64,000 nucleotides of DNA from Sarcocystis neurona. Its lineage: Eukaryota; Apicomplexa; Conoidasida; Eucoccidiorida; Sarcocystidae. Positions within the stretch are counted from its first letter, which is position 1. Each line of letters starts with the position of its first letter. This document shows positions 10,859 through 22,600 of this stretch, in pieces. The stretch lies in the NCBI GenBank assembly GCA_000727475.1, contig KL647291.1, positions 1,925,527-1,989,526 on the forward strand. Reading direction: 5' to 3'. Both the position numbers and the translations under genes were made by a program. Under the pieces are notes generated by a model, which worked only from the letters and a program-made list of their open reading frames with translations, did no database searches and was not told the origin of the DNA.

Positions 10859-11580
10859 AACTTATGAGTGAAGGTGCGCGTGCAGAGGATTCACGTGTCT
10901 TATCCAGACTCCTGCGCTGGTACACAGCCGCATTATTGGCACCAACGAGAACAACGCTCTGTTGTGCTAATGAACACTTACCAGCGAGCGCGTCCAACCC
11001 ACTAGTGCCCCCCCTCGTGGCACGGCCTGGTCACCGCCATACATCGCGCTGGCCCACAACACCGCTCCTGCCGCGATCGAGCTGCCGCTGCTGCCGCCAA
11101 GAGCAGCTGCTACGAGAGGCGTGAGCTCCTAAAAGTGGCCCTACTTGTTGCCAGTGGACTGCTAAGTATTATTGCCGCTGCCAGGGCTGATGCATTATCT
11201 GTGCTGCGGGTGCTTTCTTCGCGGCCGACCGCCCTGTTGCCGCACTCAGGGCAGGAATCATTTTGTGGGCGTCGGCTGTTGGTGCTAGTGCTCTGCGGCG
11301 TGCCGCTGCTGCGATTTTGACTGGTGGTGGTGTTGCAGCCGCTGCTCTCCATCTGCATCTTGCTGCCCTGGCAGTTCTAGTAAACTCTGTTGATCACTTT
11401 CATGGTTGTCACGAGGGGGCCACTATTGGGTTGGACGCGCTCGCTGGTAGGTGGTCGTTCGGAGCGTAAAGCGCGACAGAGCGTTGTTCTCGTTGGTGCC
11501 AATAATGCGGCTGTGTACCAGCGCGGGAGTCAGGATAAGACACGTGAATCCTCTGCACGCGCACCTTCACTGATAAACTT
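10859..11580. repeat. imperfect inverted repeat, arms about 165-175 bases, spacer about 385 bases
   Basis: The left arm 10859-11022 and right arm 11407-11580 are reverse complements of each other. A core of roughly 100 bases is nearly identical: GTGAAGGTGCGCGTGCAGAG through CAACGAGAACAACGCTCTG on the left matches the complement of 11474-11573. Identity falls, with small indels, toward the spacer, where CCAGCGAGCGCGTCCAACCCA is shared. The spacer is unrelated to the arms. In the leftward direction both arms read a similar peptide (SVVLVGANNAAVYQR) with few replacements. No transposase frame, classic terminal motif or clear target-site duplication is seen. It could be a foldback element, an inverted segmental duplication or a hairpin-RNA source. 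Confidence 0.75.
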
Positions 11581-12300
11581 TAGGCGTCGTATGGCAAAGG
11601 TGGTTACGTGCATCTGATTTCGGGCGACTCAGTCGGTAACGTAAAGTACCGTATATCGTCTTCTTCACTAATTACTTAATATATCGGTGGCTGTTTATAT
11701 ACAGGTGACTTAACTTTTGCGACTGTAGAAATTTCTGCACGCGTCTATGCCAATACAACCTTAGGTACTAGCATCCATACATATTGAAGGCGGATTACAG
11801 CGCACTACTCACATCTGGACGACCTGTGAGTGTTGTTAGTTACATGAAAAAGTCCACGTAAACGCCTCTCCTGACAAGACAGCTCAAACGAATGGTTTGA
11901 CCACCACTTCTGCATATGCGGAAAAGGGCCGGGATACGAAAAATGCAAACAATGATAGATGTGTATGTTGCTACACACATATAGATGCATATATGTAGAA
12001 GCTTACCTGCACGTACGTGGAAGACTCGTACTGGACGGCACGACAACCCTCTACGTGTTTTCCACATATCTGCTGAAACACGCGTTGAACAGGTATATGT
12101 ATGTATGTATACATTCACTTGCAGCATTAAAAGAGCTCGTGGATGAATCAACTTGCTCGAATATGTAGACTATACGCGTATGTACCCAAGGCTTGCGCGA
12201 CGGATGCGGAAACAAATTGCACAGGTGTTTACGTATGGCACGCGTATATAAGAAACCAGGCTTATAAATATGTGGGCGTTTGTAGGAGGAGAGGGATACG

Positions 12301-12375
12301 TGTTGAGGGGCAATGAGATTATAGGTGTTGATGGGCAATGATATTCTACGTGTTGATGGGCAATGATATTGGATT
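12301..12375. repeat. 25-base tandem repeat, three copies
   Basis: TGTTGATGGGCAATGATATT followed by five variable bases recurs at 12301, 12326 and 12351 with a few substitutions. A degenerate fourth copy may precede the first. It is not part of any supported gene. Confidence 0.8.
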
Positions 12376-13731
12376 CATATATACATACATATATGTGTAT
12401 ATATGCTGACACCCATGTCTGTGTGAAGTCAGTGCTTTCGCCGGCACGCACACCCCGGCAGTGTCAACGCACAAACTTAGCGGTGACATCGCGGAGTAGG
12501 AAGTTTCTCACTCTTGTCGAGATGCTGTACTGCACGACGGGCAAGACTAAAATCCGACGTGCGGAAGTAGCAGCTGCTCCTTGCGGCATCGCCGCAGTTT
12601 GCCTGGAATCATCAGTACAGATAGTATTGCTTCCAGCGTGGCCCACAATACAGTTCTCTCACCGTCTCTCTCCGATGCGAGTGCCCCGCTTTTGGATATA
12701 TGGATTCCTCAGCTGCTAAGCCGCACAGGGAGGACACTTCTCACGTTAGGCAAATTACGTACGATGCAGCCTGTGTCACATGCACAGAGTGGTAAAATTG
12801 AAGCTGACAAAAGTACAGACGTATTCGAGAGTACAACGATGCAGCTGCAGTAACCCAACGAGGGGGCGGTAGAAGTGTTTGATACGGCATTGTGGTCAAT
12901 TGGACAGCCGCCCGTAGTTCGGGGTTGCCTTTTTCGAAAACATTCTTCACGAGGCTTAGACCGTAGCACCTATCTGTGGTCCTTTTCGAATGTCTACCCG
13001 CGTCGGATTCCACTTTTCTTCCAGTGTGCGCATGATTATTTGCATACGGAAAGGTTTTATAAATGTATTGACGAACCGATGTGTGCACGTGTATCTAGAT
13101 GTATTAGGTGTGTCGAGGATACGACGATCCGGAGGTGGTGCGCTAGACGATCACTCAGGTCGTCGTTGGTATTTAAATGCTGGAAACGTTGTGCACTCCG
13201 TATTACTTGCCGCCTCCGTCGACCTGGTGGCACAGCTAGACAAAGGGGTCATTTTACTATATAAATTTGCTTTCCTTATACGTGTAGGTGTGTATGTGAC
13301 CCGAGTGAACACGAGCCCTCATCAGGCTGTTCTGGGGTGTTTGCATGTGTATAGCTGTACATCTGGAATCTGCAGATTTGCTCACCCCTCCCAAGTACAG
13401 ATCGGTGTGTCGCACGGGATCGCACTGTACATACTTTAGAGTCAGCGCTGCTGTAACAAAGAGGGGTTCTTTTCTCCTGTCTACTGCGCAAAGTTTACTT
13501 GCTGATATCTAGTGAAACCAATCGTTTCCTGAGAACTACGCACGCTGTACACACGTGTACGTGTTTATATGTTGAGATGAGTTTGTGCAACTGCACAGGC
13601 ATGTGTGCATATGTATAAGGCACTTGCATATATACGTGTCTTCACATCTACGTAGATTCCTATGTTAATACCTCTGTACGTCAAAGACGATGTCCTAGTT
13701 ACTGGCAAAAGGCGCCATTTTAGTCGCGCCA

Positions 13732-13831
13732 TTTGCCGTTGAAGATGCCTGCGCTCAGTCTTAGTCGACAATCAACATTCGTTTGCCGTTGAAGGTGCCC
13801 ACCTTCAGTTTTAGTCAACAATCAACATTCA
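13732..13831. repeat. 50-base direct tandem duplication
   Basis: TTTGCCGTTGAAG...CAATCAACATTC occurs at 13732 and again at 13782. The copies differ at several positions, mainly in the middle. No gene is associated. Confidence 0.8.
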
Positions 13832-14541
13832 GGTTCTGGATGGAGTGAGTAACCTAATTCCATAAAACTTCACTTCCAGATCTGTCTTTTCAGGGGATAG
13901 TCACCATTTGTCCTTTTAAAAGTTTAACTGTAGCCTCTGTAGAAGCTCACTGTAATGGCGATGGAGGCGTCCAGAGGTAAATGCGTTGTAAGCGTCAGGG
14001 TGGAAGAAACCTGGCGATAAAAAATTTGGGCTTAATTATCTGCAAAATTTTAAAGTACTCTGCTCGGACGTACGTTCGTTTTTTTTGAGCAGCGAAGCGT
14101 TACCTTTGTGTTACGTAGGGTTAATTACTGAAAACTCTTACGAAAGTAGACTTCAATATCAAGTGTGGTATGCTTCTGAGATGTAAATATATTGTTTGAC
14201 AAGCTGATAATGTAACAGTCCCTCTTGTGGCTTACACGTGCGCGATGCTACCGTGTTGACCTTGCACGGAACAGATTCATAGTGCTAGCTGTTCAGTCCA
14301 TCTCTTCACCGCTTCTCTACCACAGTACTTCCTGTATTTCGTTTTGTCGTATAAACGACCACAGTAAATATAAATAGCTACTGTGTGTTTATTATGACTT
14401 GTGATTTCCGGGAGACACTCCCCCTAAAAAATAGGACCTTGTTTGTACTCGACACATTCAACTGTGTCGTCCGAAACACGTATATGCATATATGTAGTAG
14501 TAGATTGGACGTCGAGGCTGAGCAATCACCTCGGTGCACTG

Positions 14542-15442
14542 TTAGGTAGGTGTTACAGCTTTCATCCCGCGGTGAGCGCCGAGAATTTTCCGGTCGCTGC
14601 GGTCGTTGCCCGTGACGTCTTCGTCTGCAATGTGTAGAAGTGGATACATTTGGGTCTGGCCGAGGTATGGAAGGTACTCGTAGAAGATTTGAGACTCTCT
14701 GCACGCATCTCTAGAACGTGTACACCATGCAGTCAATCGTAGCCACTGGGTTGGTCGTGGACGCTTTATACCTCAGTGGGACGTAGTCAGATCTCGACGC
14801 GCACACACGCCTGCACAAAGAGATCTACATATACGCATACAGATTCACTATAAGGAAAGAACGAGAGCTCTATTGCAGGTCTGTCAGGGTTACATAACGC
14901 AACGAAATTGGTTGCAGTGGCAGATGGCTACGGGGAACTGGTATTTTTTAGTTTGGAGGTCGCGCAGTTGGTGTGAAAAAGTGAGATGGAGACGGCAACT
15001 TCCAGCAGATTGATCACTTACGATGGAAGAGAATCCTGTCGGTGTCTTCCGTGGATGCACAACAGATCAAAAACGCGCACAGTTCCTCCCGAGACATGCA
15101 TGCGGAGACATCTTGTTTTTCGCCCTCGCGCAGCGTACGAAGTCGCGAAACCTCTAGCACGCCTTTGAAAATGTACTCTCCAGGCACGGCGTACCACAAG
15201 AATGCTAGTGCTTTTACATGTGTCAAGGCGACCGAATCTTCCTGTTGCTGACTGCGTTTGCACGTATACAAGCACTGTGCATAGACTCGCGATCCGGAAG
15301 CAGTACACCAGTGTAGGGGAGCCATGTGTGTACGCCCCCTGTGTACGAGTAACGTAGTTACATACGTCGCTACACTTGCACGATGGGCACTCGTAGGAGT
15401 ATGCACATGTAAGATTCTTCTTAAAGTAGCATCCATGAGCAT
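14542..15442 (-). CDS. two-exon minus-strand gene model, 191 residues, unknown function
   Basis: Exon 15442-15022 starts at an ATG and ends at a perfect donor (CCATC|GTAAGT) in phase 1. Exon 14696-14542 follows an acceptor (GCGTGCAGAG) that keeps phase and reaches a TAA; together they give 192 codons with stop. The sequence is non-repetitive. The first exon has a hydrophobic/aromatic stretch (VKALAFLWYAVPGEYIF), then a charged part (LRTLREGEKQDVSACMSREE). That last part resembles a degenerate EF-hand loop but lacks the first Asp, so I do not call one. The second exon is rich in Tyr, Leu and Asp (YEYLPYLGQTQMYPLLH). The 5' end could lie further upstream if the ATG at 15442 is internal. An alternative acceptor two bases away (GTGCAG) gives an earlier stop. 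Confidence 0.42.
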
Positions 15443-17559
15443 GAATCAATACGTCCGCGTAAGTCCACGTGCATATGATACTGAGCGCATGTAAAAAGGG
15501 GAGAGACACGCACATGTAGAGTGCAGTTGAATGATACGTAAATGCAGTATTCCTACATACAGGTATGTATGTTCTTGAACTGCGTCTGCAGGAAAATACT
15601 GGTTGCCGTATGTCGACAGGGTAAAGGGGCTTGATCTATATTTTATGCTGACTGACGTCGTGGCCGCGATGCCTCTACGGGTGCAACAACCGCACACAAA
15701 GGTGTAGACAATGTTGTTGATCGATGGCCTTAGAGAGCGACCCAGCACAGCAGCAGCTGCGGAAAGAGCAACAGCAAGAGTAGCACCAAGAGCAGTTGAG
15801 AGGGAGGCAGTGGGGGCTGAGAAGTTGAACATGAATGGTACAAGCGGAAGCAGGGAGGACATAAGAAACAGTTGTCAGATGGGGGGGAATACAGTAAGAA
15901 GAGAAGCGACAGCGATACTAGGATTAGCAGCAGCAAGCCCTACTGAAAGTGTAGCGGCAAGGCCAATAATGCATGTGGCAGCGAAATCTGTAGATGGCGG
16001 CAGCAGGATGGACGGGGACAGTTGTACCCAGCAGAAGTCTAGATAAGCAACAAATCTAATATTAAGAGCGTCTGGGAGACAACAGCGAGAGGAGCCACGG
16101 CGGCTACGGAAGAATCAGGCCTTCCGTAGTGGTGGTAGGAGAAGACGCAACAGCGCAAATGAGTACTCGAGCTGCATCTGGAAGAAGAGTTGGTTGACTT
16201 GTATAAACTAGCACGCTTGACCGATAAAAGTGTACTTGCGGAGAGACGAGCTACGAGGCCGATTGTCTTCCGAAGACGCTATTACCTTATGCACAATCTT
16301 CGAAGAAAGGGAATAAGAGAGAAATGTGCACAAAGTGATACCCAGCAGCAACAGCTGCAGCAGTCGCAGTTTCAGCAGTTGCCGCGGCTCCGACGGGGGC
16401 AGGTGCTGCAGCAACACCAGAGATATGACTTGCCGCCATGCGACAGGAGCAGCACGCAGTAGCCGGAAGAGCAACAGGAGCAGGTGCGTGAGGCTCGGCC
16501 GCCTCTGTTATTATAACACCAAGAAAAGCTGCAGCAGCGAGAAGCGCTCCCCAGCGAAGCCTCCCTCCACCCCTACAACCTTGTCCTGCATTTCTGATTC
16601 TCTGTCTTCTTAATATCCCTCCTCGTGGTCTTTATCTTGTCCCTCTGCGGGTTCTGACTGACTCCACGTAAGCAGGACTTGCAGAAACACCAGCAGAACT
16701 CTCTTCCACGAGCGGCGCGCGACCAGCAAGGCCAGCACCAGTTTACAACAAGTCATGCCACAGTTCTGATGACTGCTCTACTACTGTCGTGACTACTCGA
16801 CTATTACTGCTGCACCACTACTTCTACGCGTCTACTGCTACTACTACTACAACTACTACTGTTCCTAGTGCGGTAGAAATAACGCAGCGTTTAGTAGCAG
16901 CTGCAGAGCATCATCATGAGCAGCAGGGATTCGCCGCCGTGTCACCAGCCCTGTTAGTCCTGCGGTGGTGCAGCAGTGGCGGCTGATCATTCGTTCACCG
17001 GCTCCCCGACTGCAGCCGGACGACAGATACGAGGAGCTTCGGCAGCACTGGAAGGCAGCGGCAGCAGGTGCACCAGCAATGCCAGGGCCGAGCAGTTGCC
17101 GTCTGCGCGAGCAGCGAAGTGCACAGAGGCAGCACGAGTAATTGCACCAGCGCAGAAACAGCAGCATCGTCCCCTGTGTGCGTTAGGCCTCTGCGTTCTT
17201 CCGTCTTCTAGCATTCTCCTTCTTGCAGATACCAGCAAGGCAGCGGTGAAGCAGTAGTGAGGGAAGATTCATCAACCCCAGCAGCAGGAACACGAGGAGT
17301 TGCACAGCAGTAGCACTTCCTGCATCTGCAGCAGCAGTAGCAGCAGTAACTGTCGTATTAGTGGTGACAGCCAACCAGTAACGGAGCAACAATTGCAGTA
17401 CCAACACCGGAAGCGACACACACAGCACGCACACAGCAGCATTAATCGCTGTAATGTCACTCTCCCAAAACTTGACTATCCAGACAATGCAGCGCCAGTG
17501 TGGTAGTCTTGTACTATACACCGCACACTTGTGAACACGCAGGGGCAGCTGCCATACAG
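15443..17559. other. transition into CAG/CTG-type low-complexity DNA, no firm gene
   Basis: From about 15.7 kb both strands carry degenerate GCA/GCT triplets. Several frames of 60-140 codons overlap: 15446-15862 minus (Ala-rich, hydrophobic), 15711-16046 plus, 16208-16474 minus, 16865-17167 minus, 17183-17575 minus. The minus-strand frames read as alternating Ala/Val/Leu hydrophobic stretches, which degenerate GCTGCT repeats produce readily. Apart from the candidate exon at 16163-16462 I cannot defend any of them. Confidence 0.35.
16163..16462 (+). CDS. candidate exon, charged helical segment plus Gln run
   Basis: This frame opens after an in-frame TGA at 16160-16162 and runs to a TAG. It begins with a non-repetitive, charged, helical-looking part (LEELVDLYKLARLTDKS-like spacing, then RRRYYLMHNLRRKG) followed by a Gln-rich tract (QQQQLQQSQFQQL), a layout common in coccidian repeat-bearing proteins. 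There is no ATG at its start, so it would be an internal exon. The presumed acceptor (CGCAAATGAG) is weak. A minus-strand frame (16208-16474) covers the same DNA. Confidence 0.25.
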   Translation, partial: VLELHLEEELVDLYKLARLTDKSVLAERRATRPIVFRRRYYLMHNLRRKGIREKCAQSDTQQQQLQQSQFQQLPRLRRGQVLQQHQRYDLPPCDRSSTQ

Positions 17560-18545
17560 TCTCCTCCGTTAGCACGCTGCAGCCCGCTGGTGGTACTCCT
17601 GGTGCTCGTGCTGCCGTTGCCGCCGCGTTGGTCGTGCTGTTGTGCTGGTGCTGCTGCTGTGCTGGTCCTGCCGCTGTGCTACTGCGGCTTTACTGCCGCT
17701 GCTGCGGCTTCACTGCTGCTGCTGCGGCCTTAGTGCTGCTGCTCTTGCTGCTGCTGTCTTGCTGCTGCTGTTGCTTTACTGCTGCCGCTGCTGCTGCCTT
17801 GCTGCTGCTGCTGCCTTGCTGCTGCTGCTCTTGCTGCTGCTGCTGCGTTGCTGCTCTTGCTGCTGCTGCTGCTGNNNNNNNNNNNNNNNNNNNNNNNNNN
17901 NNNNNNNNNNNNNNNNNNNNNNNNNNNNNNNNNNNNNNNNNNNNNNNNNNNNNNNNNNNNNNNNNNNNNNNNNNNNNNNNNNNNNNNNNNNNNNNNNNNN
18001 NNNNNNNNNNNNNNNNNNNNNNNNNNNNNNNNNNNNNNNNNNNNNNNNNNNNNNNNNNNNNNNNNNNNNNNNNNNNNNNNNNNNNNNNNNNNNNNNNNNN
18101 NNNNNNNNNNNNNNNNNNNNNNNNNNNNNNNNNNNNNNNNNNNNNNNNNNNNNNNNNNNNNNNNNNNNNNNNNNNNNNNNNNNNNNNNNNNNNNNNNNNN
18201 NNNNNNNNNNNNNNNNNNNNNNNNNNNNNNNNNNNNNNNNNNNNNNNNNNNNNNNNNNNNNNNNNNNNNNNNNNNNNNNNNNNNNNNNNNNNNNNNNNNN
18301 NNNNNNNNNNNNNNNNNNNNNNNNNNNNNNNNNNNNNNNNNNNNNNNNNNNNNNNNNNNNNGCTGCTGCCTTGCTGCTGCTGCTGCCTTGCTGCTGCTGC
18401 TCTTGCTGCTGCTGCTGCGTTGCTGCTCTTGCTGCTGCTGCTGCTGCCTTGCTGCTCTTGCTGTTGCGTTGCTGCTGCTGTGTTGCTCTGTTGCTGCTGC
18501 TGCCGCTGCCTTGCTGCTGCCGTGTCGCAGTCGTTGGCTGTTGTT
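17560..18545. repeat. dense CTG (+ strand) trinucleotide block interrupted by an assembly gap
   Basis: The block is composed almost wholly of GCTGCTGCC, GCTGCTGCT and TTGCTGCTG variants. All frames on both strands are open for long stretches because CTG, TGC and GCT and their complements rarely mutate to stops in one step. Its apparent proteins (Leu/Cys-rich forward; Gln/Ser-rich reverse) are therefore not evidence of a gene. Confidence 0.9.
17875..18361. other. assembly gap (N run)
   Basis: 487 consecutive N. The 85 bases before it (17790-17874) are identical to the 85 bases after it (18362-18446), so the two contig ends overlap and the gap size should not be trusted. Confidence 0.98.
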
Positions 18546-19641
18546 GTATGTAGTCGACGCTACCGTTGCAGGCCGCGATTTGTACGGGCAGCGCGGGGGG
18601 CGCCCGCCCGCAGGTGTCTTCTTCGCGCGCTTCTGTCGCTCGTACTGCGGCTGCTGGTGCTCTGCTGCTGCTCCTGCGTCCAAGTAATACGTGTCCATTG
18701 CCCTCACTTTTTTCACTATTCCTGCAATACGAATTACAGCCGCGACAGGCGCCGCAGCAACAGTAGCAGCTCTCGCTGGCCACTCTACACCTGTCCCCGC
18801 GCCCTGTGTCGTCGACAAGAGCACCACCCCCCGTGCAGGGCAGCGCGGTGTCTTCTGCAGTTCCTCATCCTGCAGTGGTCGGGACTCAGGCTTCTGATTC
18901 TCGTAACGCTGCCACTTCTTCTGCTGCTCCCCCTGTTGCTGCTGCCGTCATACCTGTCGCGTGTGTGACAGGTGCAGCCGCTGCAGGGGGTTGCGCGACT
19001 CTAAAGGAGCACCAAGAGCAGGAGCAGGAGCAGCACCAGCACTCACAGCAGCAGAACGTGTGCAGCACACAGACAGCCGAGCAGCATCACCCGCTCGACG
19101 ACCACCTGCTGCCGCACTCCTGCTGCACAGCAGCAGCGGTACGTGCAGCAGCCCGACCTACAAAAACCGGCCCCAGCGGCCGTCGTATAAACAACAGCAG
19201 CAGCCACGCACCAGCTGCAGCCCAACACACTCACTCACACACACACACACACACACAGAGCGGGACAGCAGCAGCGGCGGAATCTTCCATAGACTATCCT
19301 TACACCTCCAGGAGCAGCAGCAGAGTCATCGGCAGCAGCGTTAGCAGCAGCAGCAGGCAGAAGGGATTCCAGCGCTGTTAGAAGAAGCAGCAGCAGCAGC
19401 TGCAGCAGAATGTGTCAGCATCGTCAGCGCACGTGCGGCAGGGGTGCCTGCGGCGCCACAAGACGCGGTGGCGGCGACAACGGCAGCAGCGGCAACAGCG
19501 GAGGCTACCAGAGAAGAAACAGCAGCAGCATTAGAAGCAGCAGCAGTTGAAGCAGCCCAATAGCAGCATCGCAGCAGCAGCAGCAACCACAGCAACTGCG
19601 CAGCCCTCCGAAGGCGAGGGCGCCGAGGGAGGACATGCAAC
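18546..19641. other. low-complexity region with overlapping open frames
   Basis: The repeat switches here from CTG-dominant to CAG-dominant on the + strand at about 18.75-19.0 kb. A plus frame, 18806-19381, reads Ala-rich then Gln/His-rich (KEHQEQEQEQHQHSQQQ) but has no ATG at its start. Minus frames in 18886-19234 overlap it. A (CA)n tract lies at about 19218-19256. It may contain upstream exons of the 19.6-25.5 kb frame, which I cannot resolve. Confidence 0.35.
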
Positions 19642-22600
19642 GTGCTTCCTGTCGCAGCAGCAGCAATGCAACAGAGACATGCAGGAAGGCAACCGACAGG
19701 CGCAGCAGCTGCCTGCGCCCTGCCGTGGCGACGACCGTCCACCCCACAAAGCAGCAGCAACAAAGAACGCACGGCCAGCAAGAGCAACACTCGCAGCTCG
19801 AGCAGCGACAGAAAGAGCAGAGACAGGCCCAGCTGTAGCCGCAGCAATCCCAGGTGCAGTAGCACCAGCACCAGCAGTCGCAGTAGCACCAACACCAGCA
19901 GTGGCAGGTGCCGTAGCAATAGCTGCCGCAGCAATAGCAGCAGAAAAGGTAGACGCAGCAGCCGGATCAACACCAGGCATGGGCACAGGCTCCTCAGCAG
20001 CAGCATCAGCAGCAGAAGGCACGGGGTGCAGTGGCTGGCCACCAGGCCCACCCTGTCACGTGGCCGCTCTCCTGCCTGGCCGACGTGCCATCCTCCCCTT
20101 CCCTCCCGCAGCCGCCGCAACAACAGCAACAGCAGTGGCAGCAACAGCAGTGGCAGCAACACCAGTAGCAGCAGCAGCAGTATCAGCAACAGCAGTATCA
20201 GCAACAGCAGTACCAGTATCAGCAGTAGCAGCAGGAGTTACAGCAGCAGGCACAGAAGTAACAGCAGCAACAGCCATAGCAGAAGCAGTGGTGGCAGTTA
20301 TAATAGCAGCTGCCAGAGGACCTGCAGTATCAGCCACGGCAGCAGGTTTAGTAACAGGTGCATGGCGGCGGGGCGCAGTGACAGCAGCAGCAGTACCAGC
20401 AGCGAGCACGGTGCAATAGCAAGCCGCAAGCGCCGCCGTCTCCATACGTACGTACCCGCAGGGGCAGATTCCTCAGCATGCCGATGCAGATCTCCTGTCT
20501 CCTTAACGGCAGCATCCACTGCTTCTCCTTGCCTGTTTGCTGCTAGCGCTGGTGCTGCCGCGGCTAGTGTCAGCATCGCTGGTCCTCGTGCTGCTGTTGC
20601 TGCCCACGCTGCTGGTGTTCCTGCGGCTGCTGTCGCTTCTCCTGGCGGAAAGCGAAGTCCGTTTCTGCATAAGTCACGCCCGACCTTCAAGCCGCGCATG
20701 CACCAGCCACTTTGCAGCGCCGTTCTTGCGCGCAGCGTCTCTTCCTTTTCCTGCTCATCTTCAGCCCAAGCAGCACCATCGGTAGAACCAGCCGCGGGTG
20801 GGGGGGGGGAAACGTGCAGCGGCAGAGGCAGCACCCGCATGCTGCGCCGACAGCAGCAGCAACGGCAACTCCTCAACGAGCGGCGCAAGCGTCGCGGACT
20901 GGGCAGCCGAGGCAGCGGCGTTCCGACCGCGACTGCAGCAGCGAAGGCGGCAGGAGCAGCAGCACCAGCTCAGGGGACTGCACCCACCTCATGGACAACA
21001 CCTGCGGCAGCCGGGGAAGGAGCAAGGGCAGCAGCGGCAGCCGCAGCAACGAGAACACCGCAGAAGACAGCAGGATCGACAGCAACAGCCGCCGGCGCAG
21101 AAGTAGCAGCAAGTGTATCATCAGGTGGGAGAAGACAGCTGCTGTTCAGACAAGACGACGCCAGCGGGGCAGCGGCTGCAGCAGAGTATCTTCGCGATAA
21201 CCGAGTCGCTCTCTGCAGAAGCAGCAGCCGCAGCAGCAGCAACGACAACAAAAAAAGAAGTCCTACGAGTGAAAGTAGCATTAGTAGCAGGAGAAGCGGA
21301 AGCAGCAGAAATAGCAGCAAGGATGATGGCGGAGACTGCGGCAGACGATCTGACGACACGTGTCGCAGCAGGAGAAACAGCCACAGCCGCGACAGACAAG
21401 GCAGCGGCAGCAGCAGCAGAGGCGTACGCATGCGGGATGAAAGCAATTGTCGGAGCTGCAGCTCGTCTCTCTCTGGTCGCTCTAGAAGGAGGCAGCAGAG
21501 AGAGAGCAGCAGCCGAAGAATGAGGAGCGCCCATAGCAACTCCTGCAAAGAAAAGAACAGCAAACAAGAACATGGGAAGGCAAGATTCTGCCGACGAGAC
21601 ATTACTACATGCAGAGAGAACTGCAACAGTAACAAGTGCGAGAGCCACAGCAGCAGATGCGACAGCAGTAGCGTCGGGCATAGCCGCCTGAGCGACAGCA
21701 GCAGCAGAAGAAGCGACAGCTGCGACAGAAGGAGGAGGAGGAACGACAGCGGGGACAGCAGAAGCAGGAGAAGCTGCAGCTCCTGCTGCAGTGCGCAGGA
21801 GAGAAGCAGGAAATGGAGAGAGAGTAGAAGGCGAAACGAATTGCCGCAGGAGCAGCAGCAGAGGGAAAGAGGCAGGCTTTACTGCGGGAGAACCGCTGAT
21901 AGCAGGGAAGGGCAGCAACACCTTGTGCGGACTGCTGCTGCTGCTGCTACTGAGTACGACGAGCACCAGCTGTGGCGTGCTGCTGGTGCATCTGCGCGCA
22001 GCACTCCCGTACCATGTAGCAGAAAGGACAGCAGCAGCGGCAGCGTGAAGGACGACGTCTCGGCGAAACAACAGCAGTGGCAGCAAAGCTCCAGCAGCAC
22101 ATGCAGGGGCAGTGCAGGACGCCACCGGGCTCGTTGGGGCAGCCGCGACAGCAGCAGCAGCTTGCGGCTCCAGCAGCAGCAGAAGCTCCAAAAAAAGGTG
22201 CCACGCTATCGGCAGAGACCCGCGTCTCTTCGCAGCAGCAGTTCCCCTCAGGGACTGCAGGAGCAGCAGCAGCATCGCCGACACCCCTGGCCACGGCAGC
22301 ACCTGCGGCAAAATCAGCAGCAGCACCGACAAGAGCAGCGCGAGGCAGGACTGCGGCAGCAAGCAGTCTTCAGGAGTCAAGCAGGAGCGCAGCCGAGTTA
22401 CGACAGCAGCAGCAGCAGTGACGGACAGCAAGAGCAGCAGAGACCCGACCTCTCGCGGGCGCAGCTGAAGAAGAAGCAGCTGCGAGAGAAGCGCAGCAGC
22501 AGGAGGAGGAGTCGTTGCGGTGCTCTTGCTGCTGCTGCTGGTCGTACGGCGCGACAGCGTAGGCTGTTTGTTACGATACGCAGCGCGTCCACAGAAAGCC

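Larger units (their letters stand above)
11581..14541. other. AT-richer, CAG-free region with no firm gene
   Basis: Most of this block is non-repetitive, with TATATG microsatellites at about 11970-12110 and 12370-12400. The best protein-like frames are 12990-13439 (+, 149 codons, hydrophobic, preceded by an acceptor-like ACTTTTCTTCCAG at 13010-13022) and 12741-13088 (minus). They overlap and no exon chain could be built. 13840-14370 shows nothing beyond unique AT-rich DNA. Two short tandem repeats inside the block are listed separately. Confidence 0.4.

Noticed and set aside
11805..12451. Overlapping minus-strand frames with His/Tyr/Ile-rich peptides
   Set aside because: They lie on TATATG-like sequence with no splice or start support.
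15068..15140. EF-hand in the 14542-15442 model
   Set aside because: The loop KQDVSACMSREE lacks the first Asp and the central Gly, so calcium binding is not supported.
17628..18968. Leu/Cys-rich and Gln/Ser-rich proteins spanning the N run
   Set aside because: Most of the frame is N or pure CTG repeat, all frames are open, and the gap itself is probably an artefact.
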